Part shown: one piece after another, positions 27,057-35,090 of the stretch
Layout of the letters: each line of letters starts with the position of its first letter
Position numbering within the stretch: position 1 is the first letter of the stretch
Assembly: GCA_030550775.1 (NCBI GenBank)
Contig: JAUQOS010000009.1
Coordinates: 1-47,976, forward strand
DNA: 47,976 bases
Direction of reading: 5' to 3'
Source: Armatimonadota bacterium
GTDB lineage: Bacteria; Armatimonadota; Fimbriimonadia; Fimbriimonadales; GBS-DC
Position numbers and translations under genes: made by a program
Notes under the pieces: model-generated
The model's input: only the letters and a program-made list of their open reading frames with translations
Databases searched by the model: none
What the model was told of the DNA's origin: nothing

Positions 27057-28238
27057 ATGGAACAACACTTCGATTGGCGCAAACTGGTGGGGCTGGAACC
27101 CAGCGAGGAAGACGAACCAGCGACCGCCCAGGCCAGCGATGTCACCTTACAAATCGCGGGCGAGGAGCAATCGGTGGAAGATGTCACCATTGACGACCTG
27201 CTGCGCCAGTGCGTAGAACGCGGCGGTTCCGACCTGCACCTGACGGTAGGGCTACCCCCTACCATCCGCCTCAACGGGCACCTCACACCCTTGCCTTATA
27301 AGCCCCTCACGCCCCACGACACCCGTCGCCTTGTCTACGAAGCACTCAGCGACCAGCAGCTGGAACAGTTCGAACGCCACCACGAACTTGATTTCGCCTA
27401 CACCGTCAAGGATGTCGCGCGCTTCCGCTTCAATGTCTACATGCAAAAGGGCGCCGTCGCTGCCGCGATGCGCGTAATCCCCTCGCGCATTCCTTCCATC
27501 GAATCGCTGCGCCTGCCCTCAGTCATCTACGAGGTGGTCAAAAAGCACAGCGGCTTGGTGCTGGTGACAGGTCCCACAGGATCGGGCAAGTCAACCACGC
27601 TGGCGTGCATGATTGACCTCATCAACCAGACCCGCCCGTGCCACATCATCACCATCGAAGACCCCATTGAGTACATTCACACGCACAAGCGCGCAATGGT
27701 GAACCAACGCGAGGTCCACACCGACACCGAAAGCTTCCACAATGCCTTGCGCGCAGTATTACGCGAAGACCCCGATGTGATTCTCATCGGCGAGATGCGC
27801 GACTTGGAGACTATCCAAGCGGCACTGACCTTAGCTGAAACGGGGCACTTGGTGTTCGCTACCCTGCACACGCGCAACGCTCCGCAAACGATTGACCGTA
27901 TTATTGATGTGTTCCCGCCTCACCAACAAGAGCAAATCCGCGTCTTGCTCGCAAATACCATTGAGGCGGTGTTCGCGCAGCAACTGATACCGATGATTGG
28001 GGGCGGGCGCGTTGCTGCCGTGGAGGTAATGATTGCCAACGCCGCTATCCGCAACCTCATCCGCGAGGGCAAAACCCACCAGATTTACTCAATCATGGAA
28101 ACCCACTCATCGCAAGGCATGATTACGATGGATCGTGCCTTAGCCGACCTACACCGCAACGGCTACATCAGCTACGAGGAAGCCGTCAATCGCGCGATGG
28201 ATCGCGAGAACTTCGTACAACTACTCAAAGCTGCGTAA
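27057..28238 (+). CDS. pilT: Type IV pilus retraction ATPase PilT
   Basis: A hexameric secretion-type ATPase that retracts type IV pili, giving twitching and DNA uptake. 393 residues: an acidic N-terminal extension (about 1-45), PilT N-domain (DLLRQCVERGGSDLHL), Walker A GPTGSGKST (172-180), Asp box, Walker B-like VILIGEMRD, His box ATLHTRNAPQTIDRIIDVFP and the C-terminal AIRNLIREGKTHQI. The frame is open 112 codons further upstream but that part overlaps scpA; GAGGGGG before the ATG at 27057 fixes the start. pilC follows after 12 bases. Confidence 0.93.
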   Translation: MEQHFDWRKLVGLEPSEEDEPATAQASDVTLQIAGEEQSVEDVTIDDLLRQCVERGGSDLHLTVGLPPTIRLNGHLTPLPYKPLTPHDTRRLVYEALSDQQLEQFERHHELDFAYTVKDVARFRFNVYMQKGAVAAAMRVIPSRIPSIESLRLPSVIYEVVKKHSGLVLVTGPTGSGKSTTLACMIDLINQTRPCHIITIEDPIEYIHTHKRAMVNQREVHTDTESFHNALRAVLREDPDVILIGEMRDLETIQAALTLAETGHLVFATLHTRNAPQTIDRIIDVFPPHQQEQIRVLLANTIEAVFAQQLIPMIGGGRVAAVEVMIANAAIRNLIREGKTHQIYSIMETHSSQGMITMDRALADLHRNGYISYEEAVNRAMDRENFVQLLKAA

Positions 28239-28250
28239 GGAGGCGCAACA

Positions 28251-29462
28251 ATGCCACTGTTTGGCTACGAAGCGGTTGACAACAAGGGGCGCACCCTCAA
28301 AGGCACTATTGAAGCCGACAACGAGCAGCTGGTGCTGTCTAAGTTGCACGAGCAGGGGTTGCATGTGGTGCGCATCGAGCCGCAGCGCGAGCGCGTGTCG
28401 CCCCTGCGCCGCCTGCGCCGTGCCCAAAAACCCAAACTCCAAGCACTGGTGGTGTTCACGCGCCAATTCGCCACCATGATCGACGCAGGCATTCCTATCC
28501 TGCGCTGCTTAGACATCCTGCACAACCAAACCAAAGACCCCGCCCTCAAACAAGCACTGGACAGCATCCGCAAGGATGTCAAGTCGGGCATGTCGCTCAA
28601 CGAGGCGATGGAGAAGCACCCACTGGTGTTCTCCGACCTGTTTGTGAATATGATTCGCGCTGCGGAGGTGGCAGGTATCTTAGACCAAATCCTCGACCGC
28701 CTTGCCACCTTCCTTGAGAAGGATTTGGAAGTGCGCCAAAAGGTCAAATCCGCCATGATGTACCCCGTGATGGTGTTGGTGTTCTCGTTTCTGGTGCTGG
28801 TGGCGATTTTTATGTTCGTGCTGCCGAAGTTCAAGGAGATCTTCGCTAGCGTGAACGCCGAGATGCCCGCAATGACGATGATGCTGTTTAGCATAAGCGA
28901 TTTTGTAGTGGGCTACTGGTGGGCGATGGCGGGCTTTGCAATCGGTATGCTGATGGTGGTGCGTGCCTACATCCGCAAGCCAAAGGGGCGCTATCAGTAC
29001 GACTATCTTAAGCTCAAGCTGCCGATTTTCGGCGACTTGGTGCTCAAGCTGGCAGTGGCGCGCTTTGCACGCACTTTCGGCGTGCTGATTGCCAGCGGCG
29101 TGCCGTTGATGCGCACGCTGGAGATTGTGGGGCAAACCTCGGGCAATCGCGTGCTGGCAACGGCTATTGAGAACACCCGCCACAGCCTGCGCGAGGGGCA
29201 ACCGCTCAGCACGCCCTTCGCTGCCACAGGGCTGTTTCCTGCGATGGTCATCCACATGATGGATATCGGCGAAGAATCGGGGCGGCTGTCGGAGATGATG
29301 GTCAAGATCGCCGACTTCTACGAGCAAGAAGTGGACGCTACTATCAAAGGGCTGACCTCTATGATTGAACCGCTGCTGATTGTGTTTTTGGGCGGTATCG
29401 TGGGCTTCATTGCGATTTCAATTATGCTGCCGATGTTCAAACTCGTCAGCGCGATTCAATGA
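28251..29462 (+). CDS. pilC: Type IV pilus inner-membrane platform protein PilC/GspF
   Basis: The membrane platform that couples PilB/PilT ATPases to pilus assembly. 403 residues. The N-terminal cytosolic part starts FGYEAVDNKGRTLKGTIEAD. Two GspF domains follow (about 70-195 and 270-395), each with the family pattern: FTRQFATMIDAGIPILRCLD and FARTFGVLIASGVPLMRTLE. Three membrane spans lie at about 170-190, 215-240 and 375-395. AAGGAGG precedes the ATG. It is in one operon with pilT, and the sigma-GGDEF gene follows on the same strand. Confidence 0.93.
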   Translation: MPLFGYEAVDNKGRTLKGTIEADNEQLVLSKLHEQGLHVVRIEPQRERVSPLRRLRRAQKPKLQALVVFTRQFATMIDAGIPILRCLDILHNQTKDPALKQALDSIRKDVKSGMSLNEAMEKHPLVFSDLFVNMIRAAEVAGILDQILDRLATFLEKDLEVRQKVKSAMMYPVMVLVFSFLVLVAIFMFVLPKFKEIFASVNAEMPAMTMMLFSISDFVVGYWWAMAGFAIGMLMVVRAYIRKPKGRYQYDYLKLKLPIFGDLVLKLAVARFARTFGVLIASGVPLMRTLEIVGQTSGNRVLATAIENTRHSLREGQPLSTPFAATGLFPAMVIHMMDIGEESGRLSEMMVKIADFYEQEVDATIKGLTSMIEPLLIVFLGGIVGFIAISIMLPMFKLVSAIQ

Positions 29463-29709
29463 GAATGCCAAGTCTCTTTGTCCGCATAGCTGTGGCGTCC
29501 GCGCGACGCGGACGCCCCGTCGGCGAGGATGCCGCGTTGCTCGGCCCAGCGCCAAAGTCCGTACACGCTGCGCGGAGCTTTGGATGCACCACGCGGATCT
29601 CACTGCAAGCCGCACCGAAGTCCGTATGCGTTGGGCGGAGACCGTATGAACCGCGCGGACATCTGCGCAGCACACAAGGAGGCATACACGGCTCAGGAGG
29701 AGCACAACG
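29463..29709 (+). promoter_or_regulatory. 247-base structured leader before the sigma-GGDEF gene
   Basis: Contains a perfect hairpin, GGCGTCCGCG (29494-29503), loop CGA, CGCGGACGCC (29507-29516). Also an imperfect direct repeat: about 47 bases starting AAAGTCCGTACACGCTG at 29554 and GAAGTCCGTATGCGTTG at 29617, 63 bases apart. Each copy keeps GCGGAG and a C-[AG]-CGCGGA core. A ribosome site (CAGGAGGAG) precedes the ATG at 29710. No protein-coding frame is convincing. The repeats could be regulator sites or remnants of a dispersed repeat. Confidence 0.5.
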
Positions 29710-30999
29710 ATGCTAAAACGCGACACGGAGGAGTTAGTGCGAGAGTATTGCCAAACGCGCGACGTAGAACTGCGCGACGCCATCGTGTTGCAGCTGTCGG
29801 GGCTGGTGGAAAGTATCGCACGAAAGTTTCTCGGCTCTGGCGAACCGCTAGAGGACCTCATCCAGGAGGGTTATCTAGGGCTGCTGAACGCGCTTGATTT
29901 GTTCAACCCCGAAAAGGGCGTCAAGTTCACCACCTACGCCACGCACCTTATCGTGGGGCAAATCAAGCACTACCTGCGCGACAAGGGCAAAATCATCAAG
30001 GAACCCGCGTGGCTACAGGAACTCAACAGCAAAATCAACCGCGTCATCAACGAACTCAGCGCCCGCTACGGACGCCCTCCCACCACCCGAGAGATTGCTG
30101 AGTTTTTGGGCATGACGCAAAAAGCCATCGAGGATGTGCTGATGACCCGCGAGGTGTTCAAAGTCAGCTCGTTGGATGCCATTTACGAAGACGACGAGGA
30201 CGAGTGGCAAAACTACGACCTTGAGAAGCTCAACTGCGAGCCGTGCCAGACCTTCAACTTGCCGATTGAGGAGCGCGTGGTGGTGGAGACCGCGATGCAG
30301 AAACTCAAGGAGATTGAGCAGCGCGTGCTGCATCTGTTTTTCAACGAGGGCTACAACCAGACCGAGATTGCGCATATGCTCAAAATCTCGTGCAACTATG
30401 TATCGCACATCCTGCGCAACGCCACGCAGAAGTTGCGCCGAATCATCAGCGAGGCGGAGTGGTTAGACGAGCAACGGTTCCGCGCCCGTGCGCTGGAGCG
30501 TGGCGACTTCGAGGCGCGGATTTTAGACCCTCAGACGCGCCTGTTTTCAGCAGACTATTTGGTAGTGCGTTTGCGCGAGGAAGTGCAGCGCGCGGCACGC
30601 TACGACCACAGCGTGGGCTTTGCGATTTTCGAGTTTGTGGCAGAGAAGCGTACGCTGGACGCCTTGGGCGAGTTTGCGATGGGCGAGTTGCTGTTGCAGG
30701 CGGCAGCGGTGGTGCGCGAATCGGTGCGCAAGGCGGACATCGTAGGGCGTTATGGCTTTGCGATGCTGGGCGTGGTGATGCCCTACGCGGGCGAGCACGC
30801 CCCCAAAATCGCCGAGCGCGTGGCAAACGCCTTGCGCGAATGGCTCACCACTGTCTTCAGCCCGACCATGAGCCAACGCTTCCACGTCCACTACGGCTGG
30901 GCATACTACCCCAACGACAGCGAGGACCACGAAAACCTGCTGCGCCAGTCTGAGCAACGGTTGATCGCACAGCGTGCCCAACTCCAACAGGTAGCCTAA
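29710..30999 (+). CDS. SigB/SigF-type sigma factor fused to a degenerate GGDEF domain
   Basis: 429 residues. The N-terminal 245 are a complete alternative sigma factor: region 2 (LIQEGYLGLLNALDLF, then VKFTTYATHLIVGQIKHYL), region 3 (AWLQELNSKINRVINEL, PPTTREIAEFLGMT) and region 4 with HTH TEIAHMLKISCNYVSHILR from 218. It most resembles Bacillus SigB/SigF/SigG. The last about 160 residues have GGDEF-domain layout: DPQTRLFSADYLVVRLREEV from 273, then a last strand HVHYGWAYYPND. The active-site loop is GFAML (349-353) instead of GGDEF, and the metal-binding Asp block is lost, so no cyclase activity is expected. RKAD (340-343), five residues before the loop, matches the RxxD inhibitory site that binds c-di-GMP. 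Inference: a sigma factor that senses c-di-GMP directly. It lies after pilT-pilC. Confidence 0.85.
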   Translation: MLKRDTEELVREYCQTRDVELRDAIVLQLSGLVESIARKFLGSGEPLEDLIQEGYLGLLNALDLFNPEKGVKFTTYATHLIVGQIKHYLRDKGKIIKEPAWLQELNSKINRVINELSARYGRPPTTREIAEFLGMTQKAIEDVLMTREVFKVSSLDAIYEDDEDEWQNYDLEKLNCEPCQTFNLPIEERVVVETAMQKLKEIEQRVLHLFFNEGYNQTEIAHMLKISCNYVSHILRNATQKLRRIISEAEWLDEQRFRARALERGDFEARILDPQTRLFSADYLVVRLREEVQRAARYDHSVGFAIFEFVAEKRTLDALGEFAMGELLLQAAAVVRESVRKADIVGRYGFAMLGVVMPYAGEHAPKIAERVANALREWLTTVFSPTMSQRFHVHYGWAYYPNDSEDHENLLRQSEQRLIAQRAQLQQVA

Positions 31000-31035
31000 A
31001 ACAGCGTAGGTAGGAACCGCGCCCTGAAGCGCGAA

Positions 31036-31051
31036 CATAGCCTTCGCTATG
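31036..31051 (+). promoter_or_regulatory. Hairpin over the start codon of the first Gfo/Idh gene
   Basis: CATAGC, loop CTTC, GCTATG: a perfect 6-bp stem whose right arm contains the ATG at 31049. Just upstream CGCGC-CCTGAA-GCGCG makes a second small hairpin. No ribosome site is visible. Confidence 0.35.
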
Positions 31052-32029
31052 GTGCGAGTTGGCGTTGTTGGATTGGGCACGATGGGGCGTCAGCATACGC
31101 AGGCGTACCGCCAGATGCCCGATGTAGAAGTGGTAGTGGTGTACGACCGTCGCCCCGAACGCGCACAGGCATTTGCCCAAGAGTTTGGTGTACCCATCGC
31201 AAACGACTTTCAGGAGTTGCTAAACCGCTGCGATATCGTTGACGTTTGTGTGCCGACCCATCGCCATGCTGAGTACGCTCTGCCTGCGATTGAGGCGGGC
31301 AAAGCCGTCGTGAGCGAAAAGCCTTTGGCGCGCACTTTGGACGAGTGTGAACGCATTGTGGAAGCCGTCCACCGCCACAAAGCAATCTTTATGCCCGCCC
31401 ACGTGCTGCGCTTCTTCCCAGAGTATCGCACGGCGCACTTCCTGGTCAAAGACGGTGCTGTGGGCACGGTCGCGGCGGTGCGGATGCGCCGCGGCGGCGA
31501 TTACCCACGCGCCGAAAGCGACTGGTACGCCGATTTCAACAAAAGCGGCGGCGTGATTTTAGACCTCATTATCCACGACTTCGATTGGTTGCTGTGGACT
31601 TTAGGCGAAGCGGAGCGGGTGTACGCGAAAGCGCTGACCTTCCGTAACTTAGACCACTTAGACTACGCACTGGTGACCATCCGCTTCAAGAACGGCGCGA
31701 TTGCCCATGTGGAAGGCGTGTGGTGCGACCCCAGCGGCTTCAAGGTCAACTACGAAATCTGCGGTGATGCAGGTATGCTGGAGTACGACTCGACCAAGCA
31801 GGTGGCGTTGCGCACTGCGGTGCGCGCGGAAGGCGGCGCAGGAGGTGGCGTGCAAGTGCCCTCCAATCCTGCCGTCAATGACCCGTACTATTTAGAACTG
31901 CGCCATTTTGTGGATTGCGTCAAAGCGGGTACAACCCCCGAAATCACGGTGGAGGACGGCTACAATGCCGTGCGCTTGGCACTGGCTGCGATTGAATCGG
32001 CACAAACAGGAAAGGTGGTGCGACTATGA
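31049..32029 (+). CDS. Gfo/Idh/MocA-family NAD(P)-dependent oxidoreductase 1
   Basis: 326 residues. The N-terminal Rossmann domain starts VGVVGLGTMGRQHTQAY; the catalytic EKP motif is in VVSEKPLARTL; the C-terminal alpha/beta domain has GGVILDLIIHDFDWLLW, whose His is a usual catalytic residue. Enzymes of this family act on sugars, inositols or related polyols; the substrate cannot be read from sequence, but the set of motifs is closest to inositol/sugar 2-dehydrogenase-like members. A GTG at 31052 is an alternative start. It overlaps the next family member by four bases (ATGA), so the pair is translationally coupled and may work on one pathway. Confidence 0.88.
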   Translation: MVRVGVVGLGTMGRQHTQAYRQMPDVEVVVVYDRRPERAQAFAQEFGVPIANDFQELLNRCDIVDVCVPTHRHAEYALPAIEAGKAVVSEKPLARTLDECERIVEAVHRHKAIFMPAHVLRFFPEYRTAHFLVKDGAVGTVAAVRMRRGGDYPRAESDWYADFNKSGGVILDLIIHDFDWLLWTLGEAERVYAKALTFRNLDHLDYALVTIRFKNGAIAHVEGVWCDPSGFKVNYEICGDAGMLEYDSTKQVALRTAVRAEGGAGGGVQVPSNPAVNDPYYLELRHFVDCVKAGTTPEITVEDGYNAVRLALAAIESAQTGKVVRL

Positions 32030-33018
32030 AAGTCAAAGTGGGCATTATGAGTTTTGCACACTTGCATGCCGATAGCTATGCGCATTGTCTGCTGGAGAAC
32101 CCTTCGGCGGAGTTTGTGGGCATCGCCGACCATGACCCGGAGCGCGCCCGCGCCAAGGCGCAGCAATACGGCGTGCAAGCCTTTGAAAGCTATGAGTCGT
32201 TGCTGGCGTCGGATGTGCAAGCCGTGATTATCTGCTCGGAGAATGCGCGCCACGCGCAACTGGCGCAGATGGCAGCTGCCGCAGGCAAACACATCCTGTG
32301 CGAAAAACCGCTGATGACCATGCTGGAGGACGGCAAGGCGATGCTAGCAGCTGCTCAGGGGGCGGGTGTGCACCTGTTCACGGCGTTTCCGTGTCGTTTC
32401 AGCCCCGCCTTTCAAGAGATGAAAGAAACGGTCGCCTCTGGTGCCATCGGCGAGGTGCTTGCGCTGCGGGGCACCAATCGCGGCGTCAATCCCGGCGGCT
32501 GGTTCAACGACCCTGCGCTGGCAGGCGGCGGCGCGATGATGGATCACACGGTGCATGTGGCAGACCTAATGCGGCTGCTCACAGGGCAGGAGATCGTGGA
32601 AGTGTACGCTGAGACGGGCAACAATATGTACCACGCCGGTTACGAGGACACCGCGATGCTCACGCTGACGCTTCAAAGCGGGGTGTTTGCCACGCTTGAT
32701 TCAAGCTGGTCGCGCCCCAAGCGCACTTTTCCCACTTGGGGCGATGTGACGCTGGCGGTTATCGGCACGCGTGGCATCGTCGAAATGGACATGTTTGCCC
32801 AATACTTGGTGCACTACGACGAGCGTGGCGGGCGCATCCGTCAGGTGTTCTGGGGCGACAATATTGACTACCTGATGATTGACGAGTTCCTACGCGTAGT
32901 GGCGGGCGGCGAGCGCCAAGTACTAGCAACGGGCGAGGACGGCTACAAAGCCGCCGCCGTCGCCATCGCCGGCTACGAATCGGTGCGCCGCGGGGAGCCA
33001 GTGGCGGTTGTCTACTAA
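32026..33018 (+). CDS. Gfo/Idh/MocA-family NAD(P)-dependent oxidoreductase 2
   Basis: 330 residues, coupled to the previous gene through ATGA. Its N-terminus VKVGIMSFAHLHADSY departs from the usual GxGxxG, having SFAHLHA in the nucleotide loop. The EKP motif is present (CEKPLMTML), then GAMMDHTVHVADLMRLL with the catalytic-type His. The C-terminal part has TPGG-free, family-like strands ending GYESVRRGEPVAV. The changed dinucleotide loop suggests a different cofactor mode or a partly non-catalytic partner subunit. The substrate is unknown. It converges with tenA four bases away. Confidence 0.85.
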   Translation: MKVKVGIMSFAHLHADSYAHCLLENPSAEFVGIADHDPERARAKAQQYGVQAFESYESLLASDVQAVIICSENARHAQLAQMAAAAGKHILCEKPLMTMLEDGKAMLAAAQGAGVHLFTAFPCRFSPAFQEMKETVASGAIGEVLALRGTNRGVNPGGWFNDPALAGGGAMMDHTVHVADLMRLLTGQEIVEVYAETGNNMYHAGYEDTAMLTLTLQSGVFATLDSSWSRPKRTFPTWGDVTLAVIGTRGIVEMDMFAQYLVHYDERGGRIRQVFWGDNIDYLMIDEFLRVVAGGERQVLATGEDGYKAAAVAIAGYESVRRGEPVAVVY

Positions 33019-33022
33019 ACGG

Positions 33023-33685
33023 CTATACCGCCCACTGCTCCTGCCGATAGCCCATATCCCAGAACATCCACTCGAAGCGACTGGAGATAACGAAGTGCTC
33101 TTGCATTGCGGTGCGCTGGGTCTCTGTAAGCGACTCAGCCACCGCATCTGTTATTGCCAGCACCGTTTGCACGATGGTGCCGAACTCCTCGGAGGCATAG
33201 GTGTCAATCCACCGCTGGTATAGCGGATTGGGCGAGCCGCATTGCTCTAAGTGCTTGCCTACCTCCCAATAAATCCAATAACACGGGAGCACCGCGCTCA
33301 GCCCCTCGTGGAAGGGGCGCGCGTAGCACACCGCCAGCAGGTAGTGCGTGTACGCCAGGCAGGTGGGCGCAAGTGGGGTGGCATACACCTGCTCTGGTAG
33401 CAAGCCAAACTCTTTGAAAAAGCCTTCATGCAGCGAACGCTCCACCACAATTGCGTTCTTAGCGTGGTCGTTGAACTCCATCATCCAGTGCTCACTGGGA
33501 GCTTTGGCAGCCAATATGCTCAGGCACTGCGCGAAGTAGCGTAGGTAATGCGCATCCTGCACTACATAGAACTCGAACGCCTCGCGGGGGAGTGTACCGT
33601 CGGTTAGCCCTGTGATGAAAGGGTGCCGCAAGATGGCTTGGTAGATAGGTGTCGCCACTTGCCAGAGTTGTTCAGTGTAGCGCAT
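33023..33685 (-). CDS. tenA: TenA/thiaminase II family protein
   Basis: 220 residues of all-helical TenA fold. It hydrolyses aminopyrimidine breakdown products of thiamin for salvage (EC 3.5.99.2). Seen: FYVVQDAHYLRYFA, the active-site Cys in SAVLPCYWIYWEVGKHL, and the Glu of SSRFEWMFWDMGY near the end, all at the family positions. TAAAAT lies six bases before the ATG, so probably leaderless. No other thiamin gene and no TPP riboswitch is visible next to it. Confidence 0.9.
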   Translation of the reverse strand: MRYTEQLWQVATPIYQAILRHPFITGLTDGTLPREAFEFYVVQDAHYLRYFAQCLSILAAKAPSEHWMMEFNDHAKNAIVVERSLHEGFFKEFGLLPEQVYATPLAPTCLAYTHYLLAVCYARPFHEGLSAVLPCYWIYWEVGKHLEQCGSPNPLYQRWIDTYASEEFGTIVQTVLAITDAVAESLTETQRTAMQEHFVISSRFEWMFWDMGYRQEQWAV

Positions 33686-33691
33686 AGTGGG

Positions 33692-33697
33692 ATTTTA
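33692..33697 (-). promoter_or_regulatory. -10 box of tenA (leaderless)
   Basis: Reads GGGTAAAAT on the minus strand, six bases before the ATG at 33685. Confidence 0.45.
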
Positions 33698-33717
33698 CCC
33701 GTTTCCAAAACTGCCGC

Positions 33718-34587
33718 CTACAGCCCCACCTGTTGCCATGCGCGGTTCAACGCTTGGCGTTGGGCATCGGTGAGTTCGGCAACGGGCGGGCGCGTGGGGC
33801 TGGGCGGAAATCCAAAATGCGTCAGCAGGTGTTTGAAGTTCGCAGGCGCGGGGAAAGCGTCTACTGCGTCGGCGGCAGTGTCTACGAGGGTCTGCAGCCC
33901 GCGGCAATCCTTGCCGTGCAGGAATGCCTCGTATAGCCGTACCAAGCGTGGCAGGTACACATTTGCCAGCCCGCTAATGGTGCCTGCGCCGCCGCGCTGC
34001 AAGCAGCGGGTGAGCAGCTTTTCCTCGCCTACCCACAGGCGCAAGCGCGGTGTGTAGCGGGCGAACTGTGCCAGCGCACGCGGACTGCCCGAACTGTCCT
34101 TGATGCCGATGAGGTTGGGATGGTCTATCAAGGCGTCTACAAGGGCGGGGGTGATTTTGACGCGCGTGCGTTGGGGAATGTTGTACAGCACTACAGGCAA
34201 TCGGCTGGCGTCTAAGATGGCGCGATAAAAGGCGATTAGCCCCTCTTGTGAGGCGGGGTAGTAAAATGGGGGGGCAACCATAATCGCATCGCACCCCGCC
34301 TTGTGCGCCTGCCGCGCGAGGTAGAGCGCTTCATCCAAGCTACATACGAGGATACCCGCGGTGATTTGAAGTGTACCCTTGCTTGCTGCTGCCAGTTCGT
34401 AGAGTTGAACTTTTTCAGGGGTGCTAAGCGAAGGACCTTCACCTGTGGAGCCAGCCACGACCACGCCTTGAGCCCCATGCGCCTCAAAGTGCGCCAATAA
34501 GCGTGCAAAAACGGGCGCGTCAACCGCGCCCGCTGCAGTAAACGGCGTGATGGACGCCACATGCACGCCAGCTTTGAGGGGTTCCAT
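33718..34587 (-). CDS. DapA/NAL-family class I aldolase
   Basis: 289-residue TIM barrel of the dihydrodipicolinate synthase/N-acetylneuraminate lyase family. The Schiff-base Lys is in GIKDSSGS, the catalytic Tyr in VLYNIPQRT. The loop that is GTTGES in true DapA reads GSTGEGPSLSTPEK. This Thr-to-Ser change and the lack of lysine genes nearby leave room for other aldolases (2-keto-3-deoxy sugar acid or hydroxy-oxoglutarate types). It follows the zinc-ribbon gene after six bases in the same direction and is likely in one operon with it. Confidence 0.85.
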   Translation of the reverse strand: MEPLKAGVHVASITPFTAAGAVDAPVFARLLAHFEAHGAQGVVVAGSTGEGPSLSTPEKVQLYELAAASKGTLQITAGILVCSLDEALYLARQAHKAGCDAIMVAPPFYYPASQEGLIAFYRAILDASRLPVVLYNIPQRTRVKITPALVDALIDHPNLIGIKDSSGSPRALAQFARYTPRLRLWVGEEKLLTRCLQRGGAGTISGLANVYLPRLVRLYEAFLHGKDCRGLQTLVDTAADAVDAFPAPANFKHLLTHFGFPPSPTRPPVAELTDAQRQALNRAWQQVGL

Positions 34588-34593
34588 CGCTGT

Positions 34594-35088
34594 TCACCAC
34601 AGGCGAGGGCGTGCCCGCAGAAAATCAAACAGCCCGCGCCAGAATTCTGCCCGCGCCTGCACTTGCTTGCTCTCGGCTTCAATCTCGGCAAGGGCAACGT
34701 GCGCTTTCGCTTCTGGGGGGATGTCCATCGCGCGGGCATCTTGCAGCACACGGTGCATCTTTTCCAGTTCGCCATGATCCACCCACACGCCCCCACAGTT
34801 ATCGCAGGTATCCAAAACAATGTTCGAGGTGTACAAGTAGTTGTATGGACGCAACGGCTCACGACAGACAGGACACAACCGCTCCCATGGCGGGTCGTAG
34901 GCAACAACTTCGGGCTGATAGAGTCTATCAATGCGGGGCAAAATCGCATCGTCAAGTTGGTGGAGGCGTGTTAGTTCGTCGGCGTCGAACCACACCCCTG
35001 CACACGCTGGGCACACATCAATGGTGACCCCTAAGTGCACCTGCGGTTTGAGGGCAACTTGGCAGACAGGACACAAACGCTCTCGCAT
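34594..35088 (-). CDS. Double zinc-ribbon (TFIIB-type) protein
   Basis: 164 residues. Two copies of a zf-TFIIB ribbon: CPVCQVAL...DVCPACAGVWFDADEL (about 6-45) and CPVCREPL...DTCDNCGGVWVDHGEL (about 72-110). A charged C-terminal helix rich in Ala, Glu and Arg follows. The two ribbons look like an internal duplication. Such proteins are widespread and uncharacterised; zinc binding is nearly certain, the partner unknown. It starts two bases after the stop of the upstream secreted-protein gene, with GGGGAG as ribosome site. Confidence 0.8.
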   Translation of the reverse strand: MRERLCPVCQVALKPQVHLGVTIDVCPACAGVWFDADELTRLHQLDDAILPRIDRLYQPEVVAYDPPWERLCPVCREPLRPYNYLYTSNIVLDTCDNCGGVWVDHGELEKMHRVLQDARAMDIPPEAKAHVALAEIEAESKQVQARAEFWRGLFDFLRARPRLW

Positions 35089-35090
35089 GG

